A stretch of DNA of 64,000 bases from Actinomycetota bacterium (GTDB lineage: Bacteria > Actinomycetota > Thermoleophilia > Gaiellales > F1-60-MAGs149). The notes under the pieces are model-generated. The model had not been told where the DNA came from and ran no database searches. It was given only the letters and a program-made list of their open reading frames with translations. Made by a program: the position numbers and the translations under genes. The DNA lies in assembly GCA_009885805.1 (NCBI GenBank), contig VFJZ01000009.1:1-64000 (forward strand). Reading direction: 5' to 3'. This document shows, in pieces, positions 55,462 through 63,487 of the stretch (position 1 is its first letter; each line of letters starts with the position of its first letter).

Positions 55462-56751
55462 GTGCGCGGCGTGCTGGCGCGGCGCCTGGTCGTGGCCGTC
55501 GCCGCGGTTGCCGTCACGATCTCGGCTGCGTTCGGCGCGTTCGTCGTACTCCCGGTCAACGACCTCGTTGACCGCGGCCACGCCGCCGCCGTCGCCGACC
55601 GCGCCGACCTGACCACCGCGCTGGCGCGGGGTGGCGTCGCGCCGACCGGCGATGCGGTGATCCTCGCCGCGCCCTCAGCGGCCGGGAGCGCGGGCGACTC
55701 GCCGGTCGACTGGCTCCACGTCGACGACCCGACCTGGCGCCGCGACGTGCACCGCGGCCGCCTGGCGCAGTCGGTTCGCGCGCTCGGCGACGGACGCCTC
55801 CTGGTCATCAGCGACGAGCGGGACGGCGCGATCGAGCGCCGCGAACGGGTCGGTCTGGTCGCCGCACTCCTCGTCGTCCTGGCCGCGACGATGGGCTGGG
55901 CGCTGTGGGCCGGAGGGCTCCACGCGCGGCGCCTCGGGCGAGTCGCGATGACGGCGCGGCGGATCGCCGACGGCGACCTCGGCGCACGCTCGGCACTGAG
56001 CGGTGCCGACGAGGTTGCCCGACTGGGCGCGGACGTCGATCGGATGGCGGTCCGGCTCGACGCTCTCGAGAAGGCGCGGGCCGAGTTCGTCGCCCGCATC
56101 TCCCACGACCTGCGCACGCCGCTGACCGTGATCAAGGGGTACGCGTACACCCTGGCGCGCCGCGCGCAACCCGACGATCCGTCGCTCCGCCGCCTCGCCG
56201 CGATCTCCCGGGAGACCGATCGCCTGGCCGCGCTCGTCGACGACCTTCTGACGCTGTCCCAGGCGCGGGCCGGGGGCCTACGGATTGCCCGCGAACCCTT
56301 TGCCGCTGCCGACCTGCTCGCCGAGATCCTGGAGCGGGTCGGGCCACTTGCGGCGGAGCGCGGTGTCCGCACCGTCGCGGCGGAGACCGAGGTGGTGATC
56401 GACGGCGACCGTCGGCGTCTGGCGCAGGTCCTGACGAACCTTGCCGTCAACGCCGTGAAGGCGACGCCGACCGGCGGCACCGTCACGCTCGGCGCCGATC
56501 TGGACGACGCCGGCGAGGTGGTGCTGGCGGTCGACGACGACGGCCCAGGCATCGATGCCGACCAGCTGCCGCGACTCCTGCGCCCGTTCGCGTCCGGACA
56601 GGCCGCCGGCACGGGGCTCGGGCTCGCGATCGTCACCGAACTCGTCGCCCTGCACGACGGCAGTCTCGCGCTCGATCCGCGGCCGCTCGGTGGCACCCGC
56701 GCGCGGGTCACGCTCCGGCACGCCGTCGCGGTGCCGGCGGCCCGACCGTGA
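55462..56751 (+). CDS. Sensor histidine kinase of the Tad operon
   Basis: This 429-residue kinase has two membrane helices (VVAVAAVAVTISAAFGAFVV and VGLVAALLVVLAATMGWALW) enclosing a sensor of about 110 residues. A HAMP domain, histidine 215 in RISHDLRTPLTVI and an ATPase domain (NLAVNAVKAT, DDDGPGIDAD, GTGLGLAIV) follow. GTG at 55462 starts 1 base after the regulator stop. The stop overlaps the cpaB start (GTGA), so sensing and pilus assembly are translated as one unit. Confidence 0.94.
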   Translation: MRGVLARRLVVAVAAVAVTISAAFGAFVVLPVNDLVDRGHAAAVADRADLTTALARGGVAPTGDAVILAAPSAAGSAGDSPVDWLHVDDPTWRRDVHRGRLAQSVRALGDGRLLVISDERDGAIERRERVGLVAALLVVLAATMGWALWAGGLHARRLGRVAMTARRIADGDLGARSALSGADEVARLGADVDRMAVRLDALEKARAEFVARISHDLRTPLTVIKGYAYTLARRAQPDDPSLRRLAAISRETDRLAALVDDLLTLSQARAGGLRIAREPFAAADLLAEILERVGPLAAERGVRTVAAETEVVIDGDRRRLAQVLTNLAVNAVKATPTGGTVTLGADLDDAGEVVLAVDDDGPGIDADQLPRLLRPFASGQAAGTGLGLAIVTELVALHDGSLALDPRPLGGTRARVTLRHAVAVPAARP

Positions 56752-57335
56752 GACGGCGCGCGCTCCTCATCGTCGCCGCCGGGCTGATGATTGCGGCGGT
56801 CATCGCCGGCCTGCGGCCAGGTGCCGACGCGGCGCCCGGCGCGGACGCCGTTCGGGTGCTGGTCGCCACCTCCGCCATTCCGGCCGGCCGGCCGATCGAT
56901 CCCGCCCTGCTCGCCGTCGTCCTCGTACCTGCGCAGATCGCGCCGGAGGGCGCCCTGACGGAGCCTGACCAGGCGGCGTTTCGCTCGCCGGCCGTCCGGC
57001 TGCCGGCCGGCATGCCGTTGTACGACGCCCTGCTGGCGCGCGGCGCCGGCGTCGCCTCGCTGGCGGCGGACGAGCGGGCCGTGGGCGTCCGCGTCGACGA
57101 CGTGACCGGACTACCAGGGTTCCTGGATGTCGGCGCCAGGGTCGACGTTCTCGTCGGCTCCGGCAGCGACCGGCTCGCGATCGAGTCAGCGGGCGTCCTC
57201 GGACGCCCCCGTCGGAGCGCCGACGGCGGCTGGGCGGTCGCTCTGCGGCTGCCGGCCGCTCTCGCGACCGCGGTTGCCGACGCGCAATCGGCGGGCGCCG
57301 AGGTGCGTCTCCTCGCCCGCGGGAGCGGCTCGTGA
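56748..57335 (+). CDS. CpaB/RcpC-like SAF-domain protein
   Basis: This 195-residue protein has an N-terminal membrane helix (RALLIVAAGLMIAAVIAGL) and a SAF domain (RVLVATSAIPAGRPIDPALL), followed by the CpaB-type region GVRVDDVTGLPGFLDVGARV. CpaB proteins bind the wall or envelope and help pilus assembly. Together with the next four genes this defines a Tad apparatus. The GTG start overlaps the kinase stop. Confidence 0.85.
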   Translation: MRRRALLIVAAGLMIAAVIAGLRPGADAAPGADAVRVLVATSAIPAGRPIDPALLAVVLVPAQIAPEGALTEPDQAAFRSPAVRLPAGMPLYDALLARGAGVASLAADERAVGVRVDDVTGLPGFLDVGARVDVLVGSGSDRLAIESAGVLGRPRRSADGGWAVALRLPAALATAVADAQSAGAEVRLLARGSGS

Positions 57336-58345
57336 CCGTGGGGCCGCTCCTGGTCGCGCTGACCGGCGGACAGCCGCGGGATCGCGCGACGTTCGACGAG
57401 ATCCTCGCCTCGGCGGGCGATCTCGCCGTGGCGACCGAGACCGATGCCGACGTGCTCGTGGTGGCGGATGACACCGGCTGCTCGGCGCTCGACCGCTGCC
57501 GTGCGGCGGACCGGCCGTGCGTCGTGCTGCTCGAGCAGGCGACGCTCGCGACCGTCACCGAGGCGATGCGGGCCGGCGCCCGCGGTGCCGTCGCGCGCGA
57601 TCCGCTGGAGCCGTTCGGCCTGCTCAACGCGATTCGCGATGCCGCCGCCTTTCGTCGGGCGCGGCTCGACCAGGGCGCTGCACCCGGGCGTCTGCTGGTC
57701 GTCTCCGGTGCCCGCGGCGGCTGCGGTACCTCCACCGTCGCGCTGGCCGTTGCGCGCGCGCTGAGCGGCGCCGTCGCGCTACTCGACCTCGACCTGGCAG
57801 GCGGATCGCTGGGCCCGATGCTGGGGCTGCCGGGCGATCCTGCGCTCGCCGGCCTCGCCGCCGAGACGTCCGGCGCGCGCGCCTTCGAGCGTCTGGCCGT
57901 GGACGTCGGTCCGATCCGGGTCGTGCCTGCGCCACCGCGGCCCGATCTGGCCTGGATCGTCCGGCCGGGGCTCTGTGCCGACCTCGCGCGGGCGGCGCGC
58001 AACGCCTGCGCGACCGTCGTCGCCGACATCGGTCGCGCTGCCGGCCCGGCGCTCGAGGTCGTCGCGGACGCGTCGCTGATCATCGTCGCGACGAGCCCGA
58101 CGCGGATCGCGCTCGGTGCAGCACACCGACATGCCAGCTTCCTGCGTGGACTGACCGGCGCACGCTGCGATGTCCACCTCGTCGCCACGCCCGTCCGGCT
58201 GCGGGACGAACCGATCCTGCGGCTCGCGGCGATGGTCGACGGCATCGAAGTCGTCGGCAGGCTTCCCCGTCTGACGTCCGCCGGCGGCTTCGCGCCGCGG
58301 TCGCGGCGGCAGCTGGAGCCGGCGCTGATCGGAGCGTCCAGATGA
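57332..58345 (+). CDS. TadZ/CpaE-like ATPase
   Basis: This 337-residue protein has an N-terminal receiver-like domain without the phospho-acceptor pattern and a C-terminal MinD-like ATPase. The deviant Walker A reads SGARGGCGTSTVALAVARAL, and LLDLDLAGGSLGPMLGLPGD is the following switch. TadZ/CpaE localises the Tad machine in the cell. The GTG start overlaps the cpaB stop by 4 bases. Confidence 0.88.
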   Translation: MTVGPLLVALTGGQPRDRATFDEILASAGDLAVATETDADVLVVADDTGCSALDRCRAADRPCVVLLEQATLATVTEAMRAGARGAVARDPLEPFGLLNAIRDAAAFRRARLDQGAAPGRLLVVSGARGGCGTSTVALAVARALSGAVALLDLDLAGGSLGPMLGLPGDPALAGLAAETSGARAFERLAVDVGPIRVVPAPPRPDLAWIVRPGLCADLARAARNACATVVADIGRAAGPALEVVADASLIIVATSPTRIALGAAHRHASFLRGLTGARCDVHLVATPVRLRDEPILRLAAMVDGIEVVGRLPRLTSAGGFAPRSRRQLEPALIGASR

Positions 58346-59295
58346 TCGCGCTCGCCGCCGGCCCACTGGCGCCGCTGTTCGACGACCCGCGCGTCACCGA
58401 GATCCTCGTCAACGGACCGACGGTCGTCTACGCCGAGGTGGGTGGCCGCCTCCAGCGCTCTGACATCGCGTTCCGCGACGCGGCCGACCTCCGTCAGACC
58501 ATCGCGCGGCTCGTCGGGCTCTGCGGTCGCCGGGTCGATGACGCCAATCCGCTCGTCGACGCGCGGCTGCCGGACGGTTCGCGGGTGAACGCCGTGCTCC
58601 CGCCGCTCGCCATTGACGGCCCGCTGCTGACCGTCCGGCGCTTCGGGTCGCGGCGCCTGACCATGGACGACCTGGTCGCGCTCGGCTCGGTGACCCAGGC
58701 ACAGGCGCTCCTCCTGCGGGACGTGATCGTCGGACGTCGCAACGTGGTCATCTCCGGCGGCACGTCGTCGGGAAAGACGACGCTGCTCGCGGCGATGGCC
58801 GCGTACGTCGACCCGGCCGAGCGGATCGTCACCGTCGAGGACGCCGCCGAACTCGTGTTGCCGGTGCCGCACGTGGCACGGCTGGAGGCCCGTCCCGCGA
58901 GCGTGGAGGGGCGCGGCGGCATCGACGTCCGCGCGCTCGTCCGCAACGCCTTGCGGATGCGGCCCGATCGTCTCGTCGTCGGCGAGGTGCGCGGCGGTGA
59001 AGCGCTCGATCTGCTGCTCGCACTCAACACCGGTCACGACGGGTCGCTCGCTACGGTGCACGCGAACGGCCCGGCGGACGCGCTGCGCCGCCTCGAGACA
59101 ATGGCGTTGATGGCCGGTGTCGATCTGCCGCACCGCGCCGTCCGCGAGTCGATCGCCGGCGCGATCCACGCCGTCGTGCACGTCGATCGGCAGGCCGATG
59201 GTCAGCGCGCTGTCAGCGCCATCGTCGCCGTCAGCCGCGACGGCGACGGGTGGCAGGTGACCGACCTGCCGTCCGCGGCCGGCGGTGCGGCGTGA
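58342..59295 (+). CDS. tadA: TadA/CpaF-type secretion ATPase
   Basis: This 317-residue ATPase is a short TadA. TEILVNGPTVVYAEVGGRLQ is the N-domain, ISGGTSSGKTTLLAAMAAYV the Walker A (residues 137 on), TVEDAAELVLP and HVARLEARPASVEGRGGIDV the Asp and His boxes, and RPDRLVVGEVRGGEALDLLL the Walker B. It powers pilus extension. The long linker found in many CpaF proteins before the core is missing, so it is shorter than usual (about 400-500 residues). ATG 58342 overlaps the upstream stop (ATGA). Confidence 0.93.
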   Translation: MIALAAGPLAPLFDDPRVTEILVNGPTVVYAEVGGRLQRSDIAFRDAADLRQTIARLVGLCGRRVDDANPLVDARLPDGSRVNAVLPPLAIDGPLLTVRRFGSRRLTMDDLVALGSVTQAQALLLRDVIVGRRNVVISGGTSSGKTTLLAAMAAYVDPAERIVTVEDAAELVLPVPHVARLEARPASVEGRGGIDVRALVRNALRMRPDRLVVGEVRGGEALDLLLALNTGHDGSLATVHANGPADALRRLETMALMAGVDLPHRAVRESIAGAIHAVVHVDRQADGQRAVSAIVAVSRDGDGWQVTDLPSAAGGAA

Positions 59296-59861
59296 TCGCC
59301 GTGCTGCGTCGAGGCCCGAGCACGAACGACCTGCTGGCAGCGCAGTTGCCCGACCTCGCCCGTGCCCTCGCCCGGGCTTACGCGGCCGGCCTCCCGCTCG
59401 CGACCGCGTGCGAACGGGCGGCGGACGCCCTGGAGGAGCCGGCGGCCGGAGTACTCCGCAGCGGCGCCGTCGCCGCGGCGCGCGGGCGGCCGGCGGCAGA
59501 GGTGCTGACGCCGCTCGTCGCCGTCGAAGGCGGCGCCCTCGTCCGCGCCGCCGTCGCGGTCTGCGACGAGGTGGGCGGCGACCTCGTGCGGGCGCTCGAG
59601 GCCGTCGCGAAGGCGTTGCAGCAGCGGGAACGGCTGCGCGGCGAGATCGCGGTCGCGACGGCGCAGGCACGCTTCGCCGCGCGCGTCGTGCCGATCGTGC
59701 CCGTCGCTGCGCTCGGCCTGCTCGCTGTCCTCAGCCCCACCGCGCTGCGCCCGCTGCTGACCACGCCCGCCGGCTGGCTGGTGCTGGCCGCCAGCGCGGC
59801 GCTCGATCTGCTGGCCCTCGTCGTCCTCCGCCACATCGAACGAGGCGTGACCTCCGCGTGA
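59292..59861 (+). CDS. TadB-like membrane platform protein
   Basis: The protein has 189 residues, shorter than usual for TadB. A T2SF-type helical domain (LARALARAYAAGLPLATACE, VAVCDEVGGDLVRALEAVAK) is followed by two C-terminal membrane helices (VVPIVPVAALGLLAVLSPTA, WLVLAASAALDLLALVVL). The N-terminal pair of membrane helices of full TadB is missing. It should form the inner membrane platform with TadC. Both ends overlap neighbours by 4 bases. Confidence 0.85.
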   Translation: MIAVLRRGPSTNDLLAAQLPDLARALARAYAAGLPLATACERAADALEEPAAGVLRSGAVAAARGRPAAEVLTPLVAVEGGALVRAAVAVCDEVGGDLVRALEAVAKALQQRERLRGEIAVATAQARFAARVVPIVPVAALGLLAVLSPTALRPLLTTPAGWLVLAASAALDLLALVVLRHIERGVTSA

Positions 59862-60397
59862 CGACGGCGCTTCTCCTCGCCGGCGCGGTCGCCGCCGTGC
59901 TCGCAGCGGTCCCGGCGGTGGCGGGAGGGCGTGACGGCGCGACCTCGTCCCGCAATCGCGCCCGCCTCGTCCGCGATGCGCTTCCCGACGCGCTCGACCT
60001 CCTGGCCGCGGCGCTTGACGGGGGCGCGTCCGTCGAGCGCGGGCTCGAGGCCGTCGGCGGCTACGTGCCCGATCCGCTCGGGGCGACGCTGCGGGCCGCT
60101 GCCCTGGGCGCCGGCGGTGCCCGGCCGGCCGTCACGCTCCGCGCGGAGCCCGACCTGAGGGCGACCGCCGCCCTGCTGGCCGCGTCCGACGACCTCGGCG
60201 TGCCGCTGGCGGAGGCGCTGCGAGATCTCGCCAGCGACGAGCGGGAACGTCAGTCCCGCACCGTCCGTCTGCGTGCGGCGGCGGCGGGCCCACGGATGAC
60301 GCTGGTCGTCGGCGGCCTGCTGGCGCCGGCTGCACTGCTGCTCGTCGTCGGCGCCGAGGTCCTGGCGGTGTTCGAGACCGTCGGGAGCCTCCCGTGA
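59858..60397 (+). CDS. TadC-like membrane platform protein
   Basis: This 179-residue protein has an N-terminal helix (ALLLAGAVAAVLAAVPAVAG), a T2SF domain (LPDALDLLAAALDGGASVER, ASDDLGVPLAEALRDLASDE) and a C-terminal helix (MTLVVGGLLAPAALLLVVGA). With TadB it should anchor the ATPase. It is truncated relative to typical TadC (about 300 residues). GTG 59858 overlaps the tadB stop. Confidence 0.85.
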   Translation: MTTALLLAGAVAAVLAAVPAVAGGRDGATSSRNRARLVRDALPDALDLLAAALDGGASVERGLEAVGGYVPDPLGATLRAAALGAGGARPAVTLRAEPDLRATAALLAASDDLGVPLAEALRDLASDERERQSRTVRLRAAAAGPRMTLVVGGLLAPAALLLVVGAEVLAVFETVGSLP

Positions 60398-61032
60398 GGC
60401 AGGCCCGCGGCCAGGCCGCCGTCGAGTCGGTGCTCGTCGCCGTCGTCGTTGCGGTCTGCGGCCTCGGCGTTGTGGTCGCGGCGCGCGCCGCGAGCCCCGA
60501 TCCGAGTCGCGCCCTGACGGCAGCGGCGACCGCCGCCGGCCCCGTCGGCGCGATCGGCTCGGACCTCGCCCTCGACGGTCTGCCGACCGTCGCCGGTGCG
60601 CGCGTCGCCGCGATCGCCGAGCGCCTCGTCCCCCTCGACATCACGGAGACGTCCGCCGCCGGAGCGATCTGGATCCCGCGGTTCACGGACGGCAACACAG
60701 AGGCGTGGTGCGCCGACTTCGCCTCGTGGGTCCTCCGCCATGCCGGACACCCGGTGAGCGGCGGCAGCTCCGGCGGCTGGCGGATCGCCGGCGCCGCCGC
60801 TCTCCGCGACTGGTTCGCGATGCGTGGGCGGTACGCGCCGCGTTCCGTGGCTCGCCCGATCCCCGGCGACATCGTCTACTTCAACCACAGCCACATCGGC
60901 ATCGTCGTCGCCGTTCGCGGCGACGTGCTGGAGACGATCGAGGGCAACAGTTCGGACGCCGTGCGTCGTCGCATCTACGCCGGTTGGCGCTCGATCGCGG
61001 ACATCGACGGCTTCGGGCGGCCCGGAACCTGA
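60394..61032 (+). CDS. Pilin-type signal fused to CHAP peptidoglycan hydrolase
   Basis: This 212-residue protein begins MRQARGQAAVESVLV, the same RGQ-x2-VE class III signal as the three pilin-like proteins at 50-52 kb, followed by one helix (VAVVVAVCGLGVVVAARAAS). The C-terminal 120 residues are a CHAP amidase/endopeptidase: NTEAWCADFASWVLRHAGHP with cysteine 106 and IVYFNHSHIGIVVAVRGDVL with histidine 167, then EGNSSD. It is the last gene of the Tad operon, overlapping tadC by 4 bases. It may cut peptidoglycan to let the pilus pass, or be the pilus cargo. I know of no described pilin-CHAP fusion. Confidence 0.87.
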   Translation: MRQARGQAAVESVLVAVVVAVCGLGVVVAARAASPDPSRALTAAATAAGPVGAIGSDLALDGLPTVAGARVAAIAERLVPLDITETSAAGAIWIPRFTDGNTEAWCADFASWVLRHAGHPVSGGSSGGWRIAGAAALRDWFAMRGRYAPRSVARPIPGDIVYFNHSHIGIVVAVRGDVLETIEGNSSDAVRRRIYAGWRSIADIDGFGRPGT

Positions 61033-61056
61033 CGCAGCCCGCGGCGGCCGTATCAG

Positions 61057-61103
61057 GCGTAAAGGAGGCAAGACCGTCCGACGACAACACTTGCCTCCTA
61101 CGC
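61057..61103. terminator. Bidirectional hairpin after the Tad operon
   Basis: GCGTA-AA-GGAGGCAAG (61057-61072) pairs with CTTGCCTCC-TACGC (61090-61103) over 14 base pairs with a two-base bulge, closing a 17-base loop. The right arm overlaps the stop codon of the convergent RES remnant, so the hairpin can end transcripts from both sides. Confidence 0.6.
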
Positions 61104-61463
61104 CGGGTTGGAGCGGGTTGTGCGCGCCAGGATCTCGAGCGTGGATGGGACGCGCAGTCGTTCCGCGAAGACGACCAGCACGTCGCCGACGCCGGTCGCC
61201 GACGGCGCCATGATCGCTTCGAATCCCTGGACATGCGCTGCGTGTCCAATGCGTCGAGTGGTGCTCACGTCGTCGGAAACCAGGTCGTCTTCCGAGATCT
61301 GCAACGCGTGCCGCGTGTCGGGTGTCCGGAGATCGACCGTGTCGGAAAGGTCGACGCGAAGCGTCAGCCAGCGAGGGAGGAAGCTCTCCACGGTCAGCCC
61401 CTGGCGCTCAGCGAGGCGGGCTGCGCCGCTGCTGCTGGACGAAGGCACCTCCACCCATGGCAT
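61098..61463 (-). pseudogene. RES-domain toxin, N-terminally truncated
   Basis: The 121-residue frame contains only the C-terminal half of a RES toxin: LPRWLTLRVDLSDTVDLRTP, RHALQISEDDLVSDDVSTTR, then HAAHVQGFEAIMAPSATGVG and DVLVVFAERLRVPSTLEIL. RES toxins degrade NAD+. The N-terminal half with the R-x-G-G-R-F-N motif that binds NAD is missing, and the first 25 residues are read from overlapping antitoxin sequence. It is therefore probably inactive. The antitoxin gene overlaps upstream. Confidence 0.65.
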
Positions 61464-61770
61464 CGATGGCGCCGAGAACCGAGCGGAACTGACGCGCTCG
61501 AAGAAGGTCGATGGGCTTCTCGTGGTCGAGGGACGGATTCGGGCCGTAGAGCCAGTCGTGCGCGGCGTCCGGGCGCAGCACTCGCGCTAGGCGTTCGAGG
61601 ACGGCGAGAACTTCAAGAAGGCGCTCTCGGTTGACTCCGCGCGGCGTCGTCTCCTGCGCGAGCCATCGGCTCACGGTGCGCGGGCTGGTGGCGAGGGCGC
61701 GCGCGAGATCAGCCTGGTCGAGGTCGGTTTGCTCGACGGCCGAGCCAATGCGTACAAGCAGCGTGGTCAA
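61408..61770 (-). CDS. Xre/MbcA/ParS-type antitoxin
   Basis: The 120-residue protein has an N-terminal helix-turn-helix (DLDQADLARALATSPRTVSR) and the MbcA/ParS toxin-binding domain (DAAHDWLYGPNPSLDHEKPI, LLRARQFRSVLGAIDAMGGG). It should neutralise a RES toxin and repress its own promoter. About 15 extra residues follow the family end AFV, as expected from the deletion into the RES gene. The TTG start has an AGGAG site. The 90 bases upstream are unusually AT-rich for this window. Confidence 0.75.
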   Translation of the reverse strand: MTTLLVRIGSAVEQTDLDQADLARALATSPRTVSRWLAQETTPRGVNRERLLEVLAVLERLARVLRPDAAHDWLYGPNPSLDHEKPIDLLRARQFRSVLGAIDAMGGGAFVQQQRRSPPR

Positions 61771-61897
61771 TGTGTGACACTCCTATTGTCTGCGTATTTG
61801 CCCATCATTTTGTCGTCGATTATGACGGATAGTATCGAAAACCGGCACCGGGCGTCGGCCCGGTTCGCCTCAACGTCGACGACGACGACACCGGCAC

Positions 61898-62077
61898 GTG
61901 CTCCGCGCAGGGGGGACCACGGGTGTCGACGTCGCGCACGGCGAGCCGATCACGACCTCGACGGGCGATCGCCGGACGCGGGCCTCGCGACACGCAGCAG
62001 CGGACTTCATCGAGTTGCTCGACCGGCTCCTGCAGCGATTCGACCTGCGGGACTTGACGCCGACCACCGACCACTGA
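61898..62077 (+). CDS. Candidate small protein of 59 residues
   Basis: The open frame ends HAAADFIELLDRLLQRFDLR then DLTPTTDH, which reads like an amphipathic helix with a polar tail. Third codon positions are mostly G or C. The GTG at 61898 is the only start within the frame that fits. No family is recognised. It lies in the 320-base gap between the antitoxin gene and the oxidoreductase operon, whose other part (61771-61897) is AT-rich promoter-like DNA. Confidence 0.35.
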   Translation: MLRAGGTTGVDVAHGEPITTSTGDRRTRASRHAAADFIELLDRLLQRFDLRDLTPTTDH

Positions 62078-62093
62078 TCCACTACCGGGCGAC

Positions 62094-62708
62094 ATGCTGA
62101 TCTACATCGAGTTCATCTCGCGGCGGCCCGGCATCGGGCTCCACGAGTTCCACACCGTCGCGGGCGGCGGCCAGTCCGGCTGGGCGGGCGACTACGGCGA
62201 CGACATCGCCCTGCTGAACCTCGGCCGCTCGTGGCGGATCGGACCCGACCCGGAGTACATGTGCGTCTGGTACACCCCGGGATCCGGCCTCGACCGCATC
62301 GACTTCTGGGAGCAGACGTTCCGCTCCGGCGACGCCGACGCCTACGAGGAGCCGTTCCGCCTCGCCGCCCGCATCGACCGCGCCGGCTGTTACGAGCCGA
62401 TCGGCGAACCCGTCCGCGGCACCGCCGGCCGCTACTACGCCGAGTGGTTCGAGCCAGCACCGGGTGTCACCGCCGCCGAGCTGGAGACGTGGTTCGCGGA
62501 GCGCGCCGCCCGCCACGGCGACCTGCAGCTGAACCTCGCCTGCCTGCGCATCGGGCACCTCGGCCCCGAGCCGCGCGGCCTGGCGGTCTGGGGCCTGCCG
62601 AGCTGGGGCGCCAGCGACGCGATCGTCCGCGAGCTCGACGGCGCCGAGCAGCCCGTGCACCTCGTCACCGCCTCGTTCTACGCCGACTGGGGCCAGGAAC
62701 AGCTGTGA
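62094..62708 (+). CDS. Hypothetical protein, possibly dimeric alpha-beta barrel
   Basis: This 204-residue protein begins MLIYIEFISRRPGIGLHEFH and repeats a second related unit (YYAEWFEPAPGVTAAELETW, FAERAARHGDLQLNLACLRI), so it looks like two ferredoxin-like barrels in tandem. I cannot name the family with confidence; EthD- or NIPSNAP-like enzymes are candidates. It starts a three-gene string with a short-chain dehydrogenase and a sugar isomerase-like gene, coupled by 4-base overlaps, suggesting a catabolic operon. Confidence 0.6.
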   Translation: MLIYIEFISRRPGIGLHEFHTVAGGGQSGWAGDYGDDIALLNLGRSWRIGPDPEYMCVWYTPGSGLDRIDFWEQTFRSGDADAYEEPFRLAARIDRAGCYEPIGEPVRGTAGRYYAEWFEPAPGVTAAELETWFAERAARHGDLQLNLACLRIGHLGPEPRGLAVWGLPSWGASDAIVRELDGAEQPVHLVTASFYADWGQEQL

Positions 62709-63487
62709 CCGCCGGAGCGGCGCTCGTCACCGGCGGCGCGCGCGGCATCGGAGCGGCGATCGCGATCCGGCTCGCCGAGAGCGGCCACGACGTCGCTGTC
62801 GCCGACGTCCGTGACGCGGGCGAGACCGCCCGCGCAATCGAGGCGTTCGGCCGCCGTGCGCTCGCCCTCTCCTGTGACGTCCGCGACGACGCTGCCGTCG
62901 CCGCCGCCGTCGGCGCCACCGAGGCAAAGCTCGGCCCGCTCACCGCCGCCGTTCAGGTCGCCGGCGTCTGGGAGACCATCGCCTTCCTCGACCTCGACCC
63001 GGCGGCGTGGCGCCGCGTGCTCGACGTCAACCTCGACGGCACCTTCCACGTCTGCCGCCACGCCGCCCGGGCGATGGCGCCACGCCGCGCCGGCGCGATC
63101 GTCGTCATCGCCTCCAACGCCGCCACGCTGGCGTGGGCCGGCGGCGTCCACTACACCGCCTCCAAGGCCGCCGTCGTCGGGCTCGTCAAGGGGATGGCGT
63201 ACGAGCTCGGCCCGCTCGGCATCCGCGTCAACGCCGTCTGCCCCGGCACCATCGACACGCCCGCCACCGCCGACGAGCTCGCCGACCCCGCCGCCCGGGA
63301 ACGCCAGGCGCGCAGCGTCCCGCTCGGCCGTGTCGGCCAGCCGGGCGACGTCGCCGAGGCCGTTGCGTTCCTCGTCGACCCGGTCCGCGCAGCCTTCATC
63401 TCCGGCGAGTCGCTCTACGTCGACGGCGCCTACGGCACCCACGGCGAGGACGCCGGGTTCGGCGGCCAGGTGCACTCCGTCGTATGA
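62705..63487 (+). CDS. Short-chain dehydrogenase/reductase
   Basis: This 260-residue SDR has ALVTGGARGIGAAIAIRLAE for cofactor binding, the CDVRDDAAV aspartate, VIASNAATLAWAGGVHYTAS with tyrosine and lysine in the Y-x3-K motif (HYTASKAAV), and CPGTIDTPATADELADPAAR with the substrate cover. The end LYVDGAYGTHGEDAGFGG is family-like. It is likely an NAD(P)-dependent dehydrogenase for a sugar acid or polyol. It overlaps the upstream stop (GTGA) and the downstream start (ATGA). Confidence 0.92.
   Translation: MTAGAALVTGGARGIGAAIAIRLAESGHDVAVADVRDAGETARAIEAFGRRALALSCDVRDDAAVAAAVGATEAKLGPLTAAVQVAGVWETIAFLDLDPAAWRRVLDVNLDGTFHVCRHAARAMAPRRAGAIVVIASNAATLAWAGGVHYTASKAAVVGLVKGMAYELGPLGIRVNAVCPGTIDTPATADELADPAARERQARSVPLGRVGQPGDVAEAVAFLVDPVRAAFISGESLYVDGAYGTHGEDAGFGGQVHSVV

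Noticed and set aside
56800-59670. A 956-codon open frame on the minus strand across the Tad genes
   Set aside because: It is Arg/Ala/Pro-rich low-complexity translation antisense to well-defined Tad genes; such long shadows are expected at this GC content.
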